From assembly GCF_023035295.1 (NCBI RefSeq), contig NZ_CP075083.1, positions 62,001 through 126,000 on the forward strand: a stretch of 64,000 bases of DNA, written 5' to 3'. Positions 28,325 to 37,508 of the stretch are shown piece by piece. A model generated the notes under the pieces. The model worked only from the letters and a program-made list of their open reading frames with translations. It was not told the origin of the DNA and ran no database searches. This DNA is from Borrelia coriaceae (GTDB lineage Bacteria; Spirochaetota; Spirochaetia; Borreliales; Borreliaceae). Each line of letters starts with the position of its first letter. Position 1 is the stretch's first letter. The position numbers and the translations under genes were made by a program.

Positions 28325-28849
28325 CTACTTCCCTACATATACCTTCTCTATTAGATCAACTAACAAACTTAAATTTTCTGCACTAACCCTAAATTCATAA
28401 GTCTCCTTAATCCCAGTCTCTTTTTGTACACCAAGAAGACTAAATGTTAAGTCCCCACCCTTAGCATCCCGAATCAATTTCTTCCATATTGCCTTGCACT
28501 CATTAAATTTAATCCCATAACTGTTACGCTCTACAAGCATTAGCTCATACCTACTAAAACCAGACACACAAGCATTCTCTCCATTTAATTTAACACTATT
28601 TATTTTAACTTGATGCTCAGAATTCAGTACAAAATATAGACTTACAGGACTGTAATGAGAAGCACCATAATGAATTACAAATTCTCTATCACCATTCCTC
28701 AAATGTAACCCAAAACCACCTGAGGGTTCATAATTGCCTACATAGGTGTCCGTTGTAAATTCCTGTGACTGGCTAGCATTACAACTCTCAGACAATATAA
28801 AAAAAATAGCTACAAAAAATAATCTAAAAAATAACATCCTAACTCTCAT
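28325..28849 (-). CDS. Array lipoprotein A8
   Basis: 174 residues from ATG 28849 (a TTG one codon earlier is possible). Signal ends ILSESC (Cys23) followed by NASQSQEF, unlike the KTRES/KARES of most A proteins. Both family cysteines are present (NACVSG, FNECKAIW). Sister of A9. Confidence 0.75.
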   Translation of the reverse strand: MRVRMLFFRLFFVAIFFILSESCNASQSQEFTTDTYVGNYEPSGGFGLHLRNGDREFVIHYGASHYSPVSLYFVLNSEHQVKINSVKLNGENACVSGFSRYELMLVERNSYGIKFNECKAIWKKLIRDAKGGDLTFSLLGVQKETGIKETYEFRVSAENLSLLVDLIEKVYVGK

Positions 28850-28957
28850 CAATCAAACACTCCCTAAAATTAAATTTTAATAAGTAATTACAACATCAAT
28901 ATTTACTAAGTTAAAATCAAATTAAAGCAAACTTTAAAAACCCTTTATCAAAATTAT

Positions 28958-29560
28958 CTAAAAATCATATTTCTTTATAAAATTATCAGTTTCTAAAACA
29001 AATTCTTTATCATAAATAGATATTAAAGTAATTTTAATCTTATCTTTAGCCTTAAGCTTATCAACAAGTCCCTTCCTAAGTCTCACATTAAAAACACTAC
29101 GCACTGGCATTGGAAAGATAATTTCTGCAAGCTTTAAATTGACATACGGAGGGTCTATCTGAAAATCTCGAATCTCTCCAAGTTGCAATTCAGAATAATG
29201 AATCTCAAATATTGATGGCTTTGCCTCAATACCATCAAAAATTACACTCTTAATATTAACAACTCTATGCTCACCATCTATTACAAAACTTAAAGTATAA
29301 TCTGGATAAACTGCTTCAACTCTTTTTATATGCTCAGCATTACTATAGTATCTTGACAACCTCTCAATAGCAACATCTGTCATCTCCTTTTTTGTAAAAG
29401 AAATACTAGTTATACTCCCAGACTTAAACTCGCAAGTATACTTTTTATAAAAGTAATGCCCATTATCAGAATAAGTCTTAAATTCTGCTGAGAGCAAAAA
29501 GACACCTAACACACATAATAAAAATACTCGGCGCATTCTTAAAATAAACCTTGTACACAT
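28958..29560 (-). CDS. Array exported protein B9
   Basis: 200 residues. The N-terminal pair is lost on both sides: YSDNGHYFYKKY replaces YC-x5-CYKKY (Ser31, Phe37), although the protein is otherwise very close to B8. That paired loss supports a C31-C37 disulfide in the relatives. The full C-terminal block is kept. It lies 32 nt after A9. Confidence 0.75.
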   Translation of the reverse strand: MCTRFILRMRRVFLLCVLGVFLLSAEFKTYSDNGHYFYKKYTCEFKSGSITSISFTKKEMTDVAIERLSRYYSNAEHIKRVEAVYPDYTLSFVIDGEHRVVNIKSVIFDGIEAKPSIFEIHYSELQLGEIRDFQIDPPYVNLKLAEIIFPMPVRSVFNVRLRKGLVDKLKAKDKIKITLISIYDKEFVLETDNFIKKYDF

Positions 29561-29592
29561 ATCAAACCCCCTTTAAACCCTAATATAAAAGA

Positions 29593-30123
29593 TTACCATT
29601 TCCCTACATATACCTTCTCTATTAGATCAATTAACAAACTTAAATTTTCTGCACTAACTATAAATTCATAAGTCTCTTCAACTCTAGTCTCTGATTGCAT
29701 AACAAGCAGAGTAAATGTTAAGTCCCCACCCTTAGCGTCCCGAATCAATTCTTTCCACTTAGTCTTGCAATCATTAAACTTAAGACCATACCCGAAACGA
29801 TCGCCAAGATACGTTGGGGTAGAAAGCGAACCATTTATACAAACATCCTCTCCATTTAATTTAATACTCTTTATTTTAACTCGATGCTCAGAATTCAGTA
29901 TAAAATATAGATATATAGGCATGTTATTAGAAGCACGACAATAAATTCCAAGTTCTCTATCACTATTCTTCAAACGCAACCTAAAACCGGCACCTGAGGA
30001 TACATCATTGCCTATATACACATCCGTTGCAAATTCCTGTGACTGGCTAGCATTACAACTCTCAGACAATATAAAAAAAATAGCTACAAAAAATAAGCTT
30101 AAAATTAATCGCTTTCCTCCCAT
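29593..30123 (-). CDS. Array lipoprotein A9
   Basis: 176 residues; signal ends ILSESC (Cys23). Both family cysteines are present (DVCING, FNDCKTKW). Strand block FILNSEHRVKIKSIKLNGED; end ETYEFIVSAENLSLLIDLIE. Sister of A8. Confidence 0.75.
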   Translation of the reverse strand: MGGKRLILSLFFVAIFFILSESCNASQSQEFATDVYIGNDVSSGAGFRLRLKNSDRELGIYCRASNNMPIYLYFILNSEHRVKIKSIKLNGEDVCINGSLSTPTYLGDRFGYGLKFNDCKTKWKELIRDAKGGDLTFTLLVMQSETRVEETYEFIVSAENLSLLIDLIEKVYVGKW

Positions 30124-30236
30124 AAATCAAATACTCCCTAAAATCAAATTTTAATCAATATCCATTGATACTTATAATAATCTATTTATTTACTCCCTTT
30201 ATTAAGGGATAATTAGTCTATTAACTAAAGCAAATT

Positions 30237-30839
30237 TTAAAAATCATATTTTCTTATAAAATTCTCAGTCTCTAAGACAAACTCTTTACCATAAGTAGAT
30301 ATTAGAGTAATTTTAAGCTTATCTTGAGCCTTAAGTTTATCAACAAACCGTTTCCTAAGCGTTATATTAAAAACATTATGCACTGGCACTGGAAAGACAA
30401 GTTCTATAAATTTTGCATTGGAATCAGGAAGACCTATATGAAAATCTTTAATGTCTTTAAACCTAAGATCAGATTTTTTACCCAAATGGAATATTGATGG
30501 CTTTGCTTCTACGCCATCAAAAATGACTTCCTTAATATTCACACCTCTATGCTCACCAACTATTACAAAACTTAAAGTATAATTTGGAAAACCTGCCGCA
30601 AATGCATTTACATACTTATCATCCTTGCTCTTTGCCAACTTCTTCTTATAAACATCAGTCATCTCTTCCTTTTTAAAGGAAATACTAGCTATACTACCAG
30701 AATCAAATTCGCAAGTATACTTTTTATAAAAAAACCCATCTGGATCAGAATAAACCTTAAAATCTGCTGAGAGCAAAAATACACCCAACACACAAAATAA
30801 AAATACACTACGTATTACTAAAATAAACCTTATACACAC
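30237..30839 (-). CDS. Array exported protein B10 (orphan)
   Basis: The frame opens at 30860; aligning with other B starts and the AGGAGG site favours a GTG start at 30839 (VCIRFILVIRS), 200 residues. Both N-terminal cysteines are lost (YSDPDGFFYKKY). The mid-region IFHLGKKSDLRFKDIKDFHIG is unusual. The C-terminal block is intact. Its A partner upstream is decayed, so B10 is a B gene without its own A. Confidence 0.75.
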   Translation of the reverse strand: MCIRFILVIRSVFLFCVLGVFLLSADFKVYSDPDGFFYKKYTCEFDSGSIASISFKKEEMTDVYKKKLAKSKDDKYVNAFAAGFPNYTLSFVIVGEHRGVNIKEVIFDGVEAKPSIFHLGKKSDLRFKDIKDFHIGLPDSNAKFIELVFPVPVHNVFNITLRKRFVDKLKAQDKLKITLISTYGKEFVLETENFIRKYDF

Positions 30840-30879
30840 ATCATACCTCCTAAAAAACACCTTAATATAAAATTACCAT

Positions 30880-31125
30880 CTCTTTAAAGACCAACTATAG
30901 CCTTAGCTAACAAACTTAAATTTACAGCACAAACTAAACCTATAATTCTTTTCAATGTCAGTCTTTGCGTACTAAAAATCCTAAATTTAAATACACCCTA
31001 ACATAATCGCTCAATTTTACCCACCTAATTGTGCAATTATTAAAGTTAATTCCATATAAGTTAATTTCATATAAGTAAACTAGCTAGAAAAAATAATTTT
31101 AAATCTAACCTCCTTCCCCCACAAA
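30880..31125 (-). pseudogene. Decayed A gene of unit 10
   Basis: The remnant keeps the A 3' end in plus-strand form (TAGCTAACAAACTTAAATTT, CAATGTCAGTCTTTG), a trace of the C-K-x-K-W region and the start region, before the conserved upstream block. About half the gene is deleted and no frame is open. It lies where B10's partner should be. Confidence 0.7.
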
Positions 31126-31210
31126 TTAAATACTCCTAAAAATTAAATTTTAATCAATATCTACTGATACTTATTAATAATCTATTTACTAGTCCCTTTA
31201 TTAAAATTGT

Positions 31211-31807
31211 CTAGAAATCATATTTCTTTATAAAATTATCTGTCGATACAACAAACTCTTCATCATAAGTAGATATTAGAGTAACTTTAAGTTTATCTTT
31301 AGCCTTAAGTTTATCAACAAATGGCTTTCTAAACTTCATAGTAAAAACACTACGCACTGGCACTGGAAAGACAATTTCTGTAAACTTTAAATTGACATGA
31401 GGAGGCTCCATCTGAAAATCCTTAACTCCTAAAAGTCGCTTAGTAAAATAATCAAGCTCAAATATTGATGGCTCTGCTTCTACTCCATCAAAAATTACAT
31501 TTTTAATATTAATAGCTCTAGGATTCAATATTACAAAACTTAAAGTATAATCTGGATAATCTGCTTCAGCTGATTTTACATAACTCTTACCACCGTAACC
31601 TAACAAAGAATCCCTATAAAAATCTGTCATATCCTCTCTCTTAAGAGAAATACTAGCTATACTGCCAGACTTAAATTCGCAAGTATACTTTTTATAACAA
31701 AAATACATCTTGTCACAATAAGACTCAAATTTTGCTGAGAGCAAAAAGACACCTAATCCACAAAATACGAATACACGACATCTGATTAAAATAGACCTTA
31801 TACACAT
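31211..31807 (-). CDS. Array exported protein B11 (orphan)
   Basis: 198 residues, MCIRSILIRC start. Cys pair C31/C37. The GEHRA motif is missing: FVILNPRAINIKNVIFDG replaces FVIVGEHRAVNIK, a short deletion in the most conserved strand. Its A partner is decayed. Confidence 0.75.
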   Translation of the reverse strand: MCIRSILIRCRVFVFCGLGVFLLSAKFESYCDKMYFCYKKYTCEFKSGSIASISLKREDMTDFYRDSLLGYGGKSYVKSAEADYPDYTLSFVILNPRAINIKNVIFDGVEAEPSIFELDYFTKRLLGVKDFQMEPPHVNLKFTEIVFPVPVRSVFTMKFRKPFVDKLKAKDKLKVTLISTYDEEFVVSTDNFIKKYDF

Positions 31808-31929
31808 ATCATACCTCCTTAACCCTTATCAATATATAATACACCCTTTTATAATACGAACATAACATGCTTTAAGGTTTACTTAAAAACAACAAACACC
31901 AATAACCACTATATAATAGATTGAAAATA

Positions 31930-32455
31930 CCAACTTAAAGACTTAAAATCTGCCTGCACTAACTTTAACCTTATAAGTTTTACTAAAGACTACCGTCTAC
32001 TTATATGCAAAAAACCCTAAATTTTAAGTCTACACTTGTTACCAACAGACTCTTATCACTCTGAGTATCAAAGATTAAAACTAAAATGGACAATACCCCT
32101 TCGTTTTAATTCCAAAAGGAAAAACTTATTTGACCTACCACAAAAATTGCAATCAATATAGCTTAAATCTTTATTATATAGATATGCTCTTAAAGAGACT
32201 CTATTAAATCGTCTTAAAAATCAATTAAACGTTTACCTTTAAAGGCAACATTTAAAAACAAGATATATAACAAAAGAGCGCTATAAGGGCCATACTAGCT
32301 TGCAAGCAAATTATAGTCATTAATCAAAAGCAATTTAATTATTATCAAATAATAGTACTTGCTTAAACTAGACACTACAAGCTCTTTAGCAAAAAAATCA
32401 CAAATACAATTAAACTAGGTACAAAACATAATTTTAAAAAGGGTTTCCTTTCCTA
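31930..32455 (-). pseudogene. Decayed A gene of unit 11
   Basis: Full-length but badly eroded. Plus-strand matches to A genes include GCACTAACTTTAACCTTATAAGT near the 3' end in two parts, CCTAAATTTTAAGTCT, and at the 5' end ACAAAACATAATTTTAAAA, the region coding the signal peptide. Multiple stops occur in all frames. The 31808-32547 gap holds nothing else I can see. Confidence 0.65.
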
Positions 32456-32547
32456 ATAAAGTGAACACATTCCAAAATTACATTTAAATTGATATGCATT
32501 AATCAAATACTAATGTCTTCTTAAACTTATTAAGTTTAAAGGAAACC

Positions 32548-33165
32548 TTAAAAATCATACTTACTTATAAAATTTTCAGTATCTAAAACAAATTCCTTAC
32601 CATCAGTAGATATTAAAGTAATCTTAATTCGCTTCTGACCTTTAAGTTTATCAACAAGTCCTCTTCTAAGACTAATAGTAAAAATATTATGCACTGGCAT
32701 TGGAAACATACGTTCTCTAAATTCTGCATTAACATCAGGAGGACCTATCTGGAAATCTTTAATCTCTACAAGCTGCGCACTAGGTTCATAAAGGTCAAAT
32801 ATTGAGACCTCTGCTTCTACGCCATCAAAAATGACATCTTTAAAATTCATTCCTCTAGGCTCACTGGCTATTACAAACTCTAAAAAATAGGCTGGAAAAC
32901 CATATTGTATTGAACTTTTGTAAGTAGTAACACCCCCTTCCTCATCATCAGGTATTGCATTTACATTTTCTCTAGCATCAGGCGTCAAATCCTGCTCCCA
33001 AAAAGAAATACTACTTACATCTCCAGACCCAAATTCTTCAGAATACTTCCTATAACAGAAAACATTCTGTTCACAATAAGTTTCAAATTTGAATGATAAC
33101 AAAAATACACATAACACACAAAATAAAAACACACTACGTATTACTGAAATAAACCTTATATACAA
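32548..33165 (-). CDS. Array exported protein B12
   Basis: The start is probably TTG 33165 (LYIRFISVIRS) after AAGGAGG with a 6-nt spacer, 205 residues; the frame opens at 33186. Cys pair C31/C37. The variable region is longest and acidic (NAIPDDEEGGVTTYKSSIQY). GEHRA is altered to SEPRGMNFKDVIFDG. It is paired with A12. Confidence 0.75.
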   Translation of the reverse strand: MYIRFISVIRSVFLFCVLCVFLLSFKFETYCEQNVFCYRKYSEEFGSGDVSSISFWEQDLTPDARENVNAIPDDEEGGVTTYKSSIQYGFPAYFLEFVIASEPRGMNFKDVIFDGVEAEVSIFDLYEPSAQLVEIKDFQIGPPDVNAEFRERMFPMPVHNIFTISLRRGLVDKLKGQKRIKITLISTDGKEFVLDTENFISKYDF

Positions 33166-33203
33166 ATTATGCCTCCTTAAGAACAAAACACTTAAATAAA
33201 TAA

Positions 33204-33773
33204 CTATTGCTGCTGTAATATAGAAGATATCCGTTCTACTAAAGTCTGTTCTATTAAAGCAACTAATTGACGCATATTTGCCTCACTAACCCTAAATTCG
33301 TAAGTCTTCTCATGACCACTCTCTACTTCTGAGGCAATAACACTAAATTTTAAGTCTCCACCTTTAGCACCCTCAATCAATTCTTTCCACTTAGCCTTGC
33401 AACTATCAAAATCAACATCATAATAAGCATGCCATTTCTCATCATCAGACCTATTAAGTAACTTCTCATCAGTAATACTGTCATACATACAGATATCATC
33501 TTCTTTTAATTTAACATTCTTAATTGTAATGTCACTATCATTTTTAAGCATAAGGTGTAAACCACAAAGGTTGCTAGAAAAGTGGTAGTTGATTTCAAAC
33601 AAATTATCGCTATTAGTTAAACTCAACGTCATTATGCCACCTTCATCAGGTTTATTGCTATGATAAGATACCCTCAAATCTTGAGATTCTTTAGTACAAG
33701 AATTAAAAAATATAAACAAACTAACCACAAATAATAGTTTTAATAATTTTAAAAAGAGTTTCCTGTCTAACAT
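33204..33773 (-). CDS. Array lipoprotein A12 (distal unit)
   Basis: 189 residues; signal ends FIFFNSC (Cys26) followed by TKES. Both family cysteines are present (DICMYD, FDSCKAKW). It has a C-terminal extension rich in Gln (ILQQQ). It is the most upstream and most divergent A of the array, so the array may have grown from this end or this unit may be oldest. Confidence 0.75.
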   Translation of the reverse strand: MLDRKLFLKLLKLLFVVSLFIFFNSCTKESQDLRVSYHSNKPDEGGIMTLSLTNSDNLFEINYHFSSNLCGLHLMLKNDSDITIKNVKLKEDDICMYDSITDEKLLNRSDDEKWHAYYDVDFDSCKAKWKELIEGAKGGDLKFSVIASEVESGHEKTYEFRVSEANMRQLVALIEQTLVERISSILQQQ

Positions 33774-34012
33774 AAGTTAAATACTCTCCCATTGAAATTT
33801 TTTATCGATTTAATAGATTAATTATTAATTAATTTCTTAAACATATTAAGCGTATTAATATATCTCAAAGTCTATACCTAAAGCAAGTATTAATCAACCT
33901 TTAGAATAATAAAACCTCAAAAACTATTTAATCTAAACTTTAAATATGCAAATCAAGCATCAAAAGTTGTCTTGTAAAACTAAATAAATTAAACAAAATG
34001 GGTAAAAATAAA

Positions 34013-34045
34013 TTTACCCTAAAGTTTGTAAAACTTTAGGGTAAA
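34013..34045 (-). terminator. 15-bp hairpin after the C1 lipoprotein
   Basis: Arms 34013-34027 and 34031-34045 pair perfectly (TTTACCCTAAAGTTT), loop of three bases. On the minus strand it follows the 34091 stop by about 45 nt and is followed by ATTTATTTTT. The same ACCCTAAAGTT stem recurs at 37509-37540. The remainder of 33774-34090 is AT-rich with no gene. Confidence 0.7.
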
Positions 34046-34090
34046 ACATGAATTGGTATTTAAATAGATTTTATTGATTTCTTATTAATT

Positions 34091-35308
34091 TTAATTACTA
34101 ATCTTAGACTGTAACTCCTCAAAACCACCTGATGTATAAGAAGTCTTATTAAATAAATTTTCAAGCTTTTTATGTATACGCTCAAAAGAACTATCACTGT
34201 CATCATAGCAATTGTCAAAAGAATTTGCTAGACTTTGGAAAAATAAACTTAGAGCAGTCCCAGCACACTCTTTAGAACTAACAGCACATTTAATCAAAGC
34301 TTCTACATGAGCATCGCTCTTAATGTCACTAGCAGACCTAATCCCAGCTTCTCTTAAAATCTCACTATTGCCATTAACACCATAAGAAACCAAAGTTTGA
34401 ATTTCTGAAGAACGACTGGCATTTAATTTTATAAGATCATATACCTTTTTCATATCTCTTGCTAAGAATATTCTTCTAGCACCACAAGCAATGTCTTTTG
34501 TTCTCAACCAAGTAAAGAATTTTTGGTGTGCAGTCTCACATTTACTTTGTTTACCACTAACCTTAATAACATCTTTAAGGTACTCCTCTAGGCGATCGAG
34601 TTTTCTTTTCTCATCATCACTGATTACTACTTGCTCTCCATCTCCTCTACGTTTATTGTGTGCCATGCAAACAACAGTCTGTCTAATAACTTTTCTCTCA
34701 GCTGCTTTGTGTTGAGGCTGACTAACAGATCTACGAGGAATATATTGATAAGAAGATCTATAATTATTTTGAACAGAAGGTTGAGCAACAACCTTAGTAA
34801 CAGCAGGTTTAGAAACAGGCTCAGGAACAGATTTTATAACAGGCTTAAAAGCAGGTTGAGCAACAACAGAAGCAGTCATAGTTTGAGCAACAGGTTGCAG
34901 AGCAGGCCCAACTTTCCCAATCTCTAATTTAGTAGCTTCATTAATAGCTCCTGCAACTTGAGTAGTAACAGCACCTTGGCTTGCACCAGCAATAACTACT
35001 CCACTAGCAGCTGCTACATCAGCTCCACCCTGAGTCTCTATAACAGATAGCTCATCATCTTCAACAGTCTCATACTCTACATAGACGATATTACCATCTT
35101 CATCAATATAATACTCATAATCCTCATCATCTTCAAACTCATCTTCTAAAGAATTCGCACCATTAATAAGAGCCCTTAAACCATTTTGAAGAAGCGCTCT
35201 CATACCTTGCGCATTACCATCAAGATCATCCTTATTAAAGAAATCACTTAAATTACAACTAAATACCAAGACACTTAGGAATATAGATAAAACTTTAAAA
35301 AGTTTCAT
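34091..35308 (-). CDS. Family-C lipoprotein (C1)
   Basis: 405 residues; signal MKLFKVLSIFLSVLVFSC (Cys18) after a strong AAGGAGGGGAG site. Layout: acidic Tyr/Glu/Asp stretch (residues 50-85), Ala/Val/Thr/Pro/Gln-rich low-complexity region with PV/KP repeats (90-190), basic linker, then a helical C-terminal domain with FFTWLRTKD, ARDMKKVYDLIK and LSLFFQSLANSF shared with C2 and partly C3. The C-terminal domain has four Cys absent from C2. Surface role inferred from lipidation and a stalk-like middle; function unknown. Confidence 0.75.
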   Translation of the reverse strand: MKLFKVLSIFLSVLVFSCNLSDFFNKDDLDGNAQGMRALLQNGLRALINGANSLEDEFEDDEDYEYYIDEDGNIVYVEYETVEDDELSVIETQGGADVAAASGVVIAGASQGAVTTQVAGAINEATKLEIGKVGPALQPVAQTMTASVVAQPAFKPVIKSVPEPVSKPAVTKVVAQPSVQNNYRSSYQYIPRRSVSQPQHKAAERKVIRQTVVCMAHNKRRGDGEQVVISDDEKRKLDRLEEYLKDVIKVSGKQSKCETAHQKFFTWLRTKDIACGARRIFLARDMKKVYDLIKLNASRSSEIQTLVSYGVNGNSEILREAGIRSASDIKSDAHVEALIKCAVSSKECAGTALSLFFQSLANSFDNCYDDSDSSFERIHKKLENLFNKTSYTSGGFEELQSKISN

Positions 35309-35614
35309 ATCTCCCCTCCTTATTCAATCCTAAATATTATTTATTCACATTTTTAAATATCATTATTTTTAAATATCAAAACCAATATACATCATAAAAT
35401 TTAAACTTAATGTAATAATTCAAGCTTTTATCAAAACAAAGCATAGTAAGATAAAAGACGATATAAATGAACGTACAAGTCAACTTGCACACAATAACAA
35501 TTTTTAAAATCCACTATCATTCATAAATATAACAAACCTAAACAATTATTAAATAAATAAAAACTTACCTTCAAGCTTTTATAAAACTAGGGTAAATTCC
35601 TAACATCATTATTT
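35309..35614. other. AT-rich spacer between C1 and C2
   Basis: About 300 nt with no gene. At 35577-35597 lies a half copy of the hairpin motif (AAAACTAGGGTAAA), in the position where C1 and C3 have full hairpins. Confidence 0.4.
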
Positions 35615-37309
35615 TTAATCTTCAGCTGCAATTTGAGATTTAAACTCCTCAAACCCTCTAATTTTATAAAAAGTATCATCAAATACTCTCTTTAGCTCTT
35701 GTAATATTTCCTCACCACTTTTATGACTATCATTTTGAATATCATAAAGAGTATCTGCCAATGCTTGCATAAATAAGCTTATAGAAAACCCACTATAATT
35801 CTCATCCTCAAGAGTACGTTCCAATAAAAAGTCTATCTCTGTATCACTACTTAGCTCATAATAGCTCTCAACATCAATAATGTTAGTCTCTTCATCGCCA
35901 ATGTCATCTGAAACAATTTGAAACCAATCCTGCAACTCTGTTGAATCTGCAATTTTATCTTTCATTAGATCATATATCTTTTGAAGATCTTGCACTAATG
36001 CTTTCCTTTTCAAGAGATCAGTATCATTCTTACTGAGCCATTCAAAAAACTTTTGACGTCCAGCTTCTAATTTGTCTTGCTCTTCAACCTTCTTACCATT
36101 AATCTTAATAGCACTTTGAAGATATTTTGCTAATTTTTCAACACGCTCAATTACATAAGTCTCATCAGATTTTGAATCTAAATCTATATTCTTATCTTTA
36201 CCTAAAGCTTCAGAATCCAAGCCTATAACAGAAGACATATTAGTGTCCACATTTTTCTTGTTACCTACAACAGCAGCTTCTGGAGTTTTACTTTTAGAAG
36301 CTTGCTTTTTGGAATTTTTCTTTTTTAAACCTTTCTTCAATGTACGTTTTTTTACTACAACTTTCCCATCAGCAGTTTTAATAGAAGTTTCTACGCCTTT
36401 AATGACAGTATTAACTCCATCCTTAGTTACATTAATACTTTCATTAGTATTACTACTATTCTTATTAATATTAATTTTAGTTCCATCAACAACATTAACT
36501 GTAATATTATCTTTAATATCTAGAGAAGCAAGCTCAGTATTTTGTGTTTTATCACCCTTTTTTTCCGCATTTTGTGTTTCAGTAGCAACAACATCTCCTC
36601 TTACATGATCAGTAGGTATGGCAACTTTCAAACCTAAATCAGAAGTATTGACTCCCTCACTAGCACCTACTAAAAGATCTTCTGTAGCAACTACTTGTTC
36701 TGCATTATTAGAATCTGTATTCTTAAAAAATAAACTTCTATCACCAATTGCATCACCAACAGAACCAACTCCTGCACCTTGGGCAACAAGAGTCTCTTGA
36801 TTTTGAAGATAATTTTCAGAAATAGAAGCTACTTCCTCTCCATTACCACCAGCTGGTTTTGCAGTATCAACACCAGCAACTTCCACCTCTTTAGAAACTT
36901 TTAATACTTCAGCAGTACCAGAAGTCCCTTCATTTTTAAGAGAATCTTTAGAAACAACTTCCTCTTTTTTTCCATCATCACCAAATGATTTTGCACCAGC
37001 ACCAGCAACTCCTACCCCTTTAAGACCAGAAGCCTCTTGGTCTTTAATAGGATCTTTAGAAGTCCCCTTGCCTTTCTTTTCATCACCTTTGATGCTAGAA
37101 GTCCCTTGGGCCTTAAGAGAACCTGTAGAAACATCTTTGTTTATTTTTAAATCACTAAATGGCAGTATATCATTAAAAGAACTAAATCCCTGACTAAATT
37201 TATCTCCATCCGCCTGCAAATCACTTGCATTAGCAGTATCATAGAATTTGCAACTTAATGTAAAGGTACTTAAAAATAAAATGAAAACACTAAAACTCTT
37301 CACATTCAT
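35615..37309 (-). CDS. Family-C lipoprotein (C2), long low-complexity stalk
   Basis: 564 residues from ATG 37309 (MNVKSFSVF...), which gives a compact signal ending STFTLSC; ATG 37327 is possible and the ribosome site does not settle it. A long Ser/Lys/Gly/Val-rich region with imperfect repeats (GTSSIKGDEKKGKGTSKD, ASGLKGVGVAGAG, VSKDSLKNEGTSG) runs to about residue 330 with a Lys-rich patch (KKRTLKKGLKKKNSKKQ). The C-terminal domain carries KFFEWLSKND, VQDLQKIYDLMKD, FSISLFMQALADTL and FEEFKSQI. Function unknown. Confidence 0.75.
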   Translation of the reverse strand: MNVKSFSVFILFLSTFTLSCKFYDTANASDLQADGDKFSQGFSSFNDILPFSDLKINKDVSTGSLKAQGTSSIKGDEKKGKGTSKDPIKDQEASGLKGVGVAGAGAKSFGDDGKKEEVVSKDSLKNEGTSGTAEVLKVSKEVEVAGVDTAKPAGGNGEEVASISENYLQNQETLVAQGAGVGSVGDAIGDRSLFFKNTDSNNAEQVVATEDLLVGASEGVNTSDLGLKVAIPTDHVRGDVVATETQNAEKKGDKTQNTELASLDIKDNITVNVVDGTKININKNSSNTNESINVTKDGVNTVIKGVETSIKTADGKVVVKKRTLKKGLKKKNSKKQASKSKTPEAAVVGNKKNVDTNMSSVIGLDSEALGKDKNIDLDSKSDETYVIERVEKLAKYLQSAIKINGKKVEEQDKLEAGRQKFFEWLSKNDTDLLKRKALVQDLQKIYDLMKDKIADSTELQDWFQIVSDDIGDEETNIIDVESYYELSSDTEIDFLLERTLEDENYSGFSISLFMQALADTLYDIQNDSHKSGEEILQELKRVFDDTFYKIRGFEEFKSQIAAED

Positions 37310-37508
37310 TTTCCTTACAAAATCCATAAACTAAAATATTGAAATCAAAGTGTATAGCAAAAAATTCAAATTTAAAGAAAAACCTCTTAAAAAAATCAAA
37401 AATCATATTCGAATATAAACATCACTTCTCTACACAATCTATATAAACTTATGACAACTACTAAGAGTAAATGGAGTAACTAAACTAAACAAACTTAAAC
37501 TAAATAAA

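Larger units (their letters stand above)
19479..33773 (-). repeat. Tandem array of 12 A/B cassettes with repeated upstream blocks
   Basis: Units average 1.2 kb and run head to tail on the minus strand: 10 intact A, 10 intact B, two decayed A, one decayed B, one B absent. Each A is preceded by a conserved block (plus strand CACTCCCTAAAATTAAATTT followed by TTATAAGTAATTACAACATC, for example 23598-23635, 28860-28895) holding the GGGAG ribosome site and probably a promoter, so each pair can be its own transcription unit. Neighbouring units 5/6 and 8/9 are most alike, showing growth by tandem duplication. Confidence 0.8.

Noticed and set aside
19479..33773. Silent archive of Vlp/Vsp variable antigens
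   Set aside because: Each copy has its own start, ribosome site and upstream block, and the proteins do not resemble Vlp or Vsp; two different families alternate.
19479..33773. CRISPR-like spaced repeats between array genes
   Set aside because: Spacing follows gene length and the repeats are promoter and ribosome-site regions; no cas genes.
34491..34927. Plus-strand ORFs opposite C1
   Set aside because: Antisense shadows of a well-supported lipoprotein gene.
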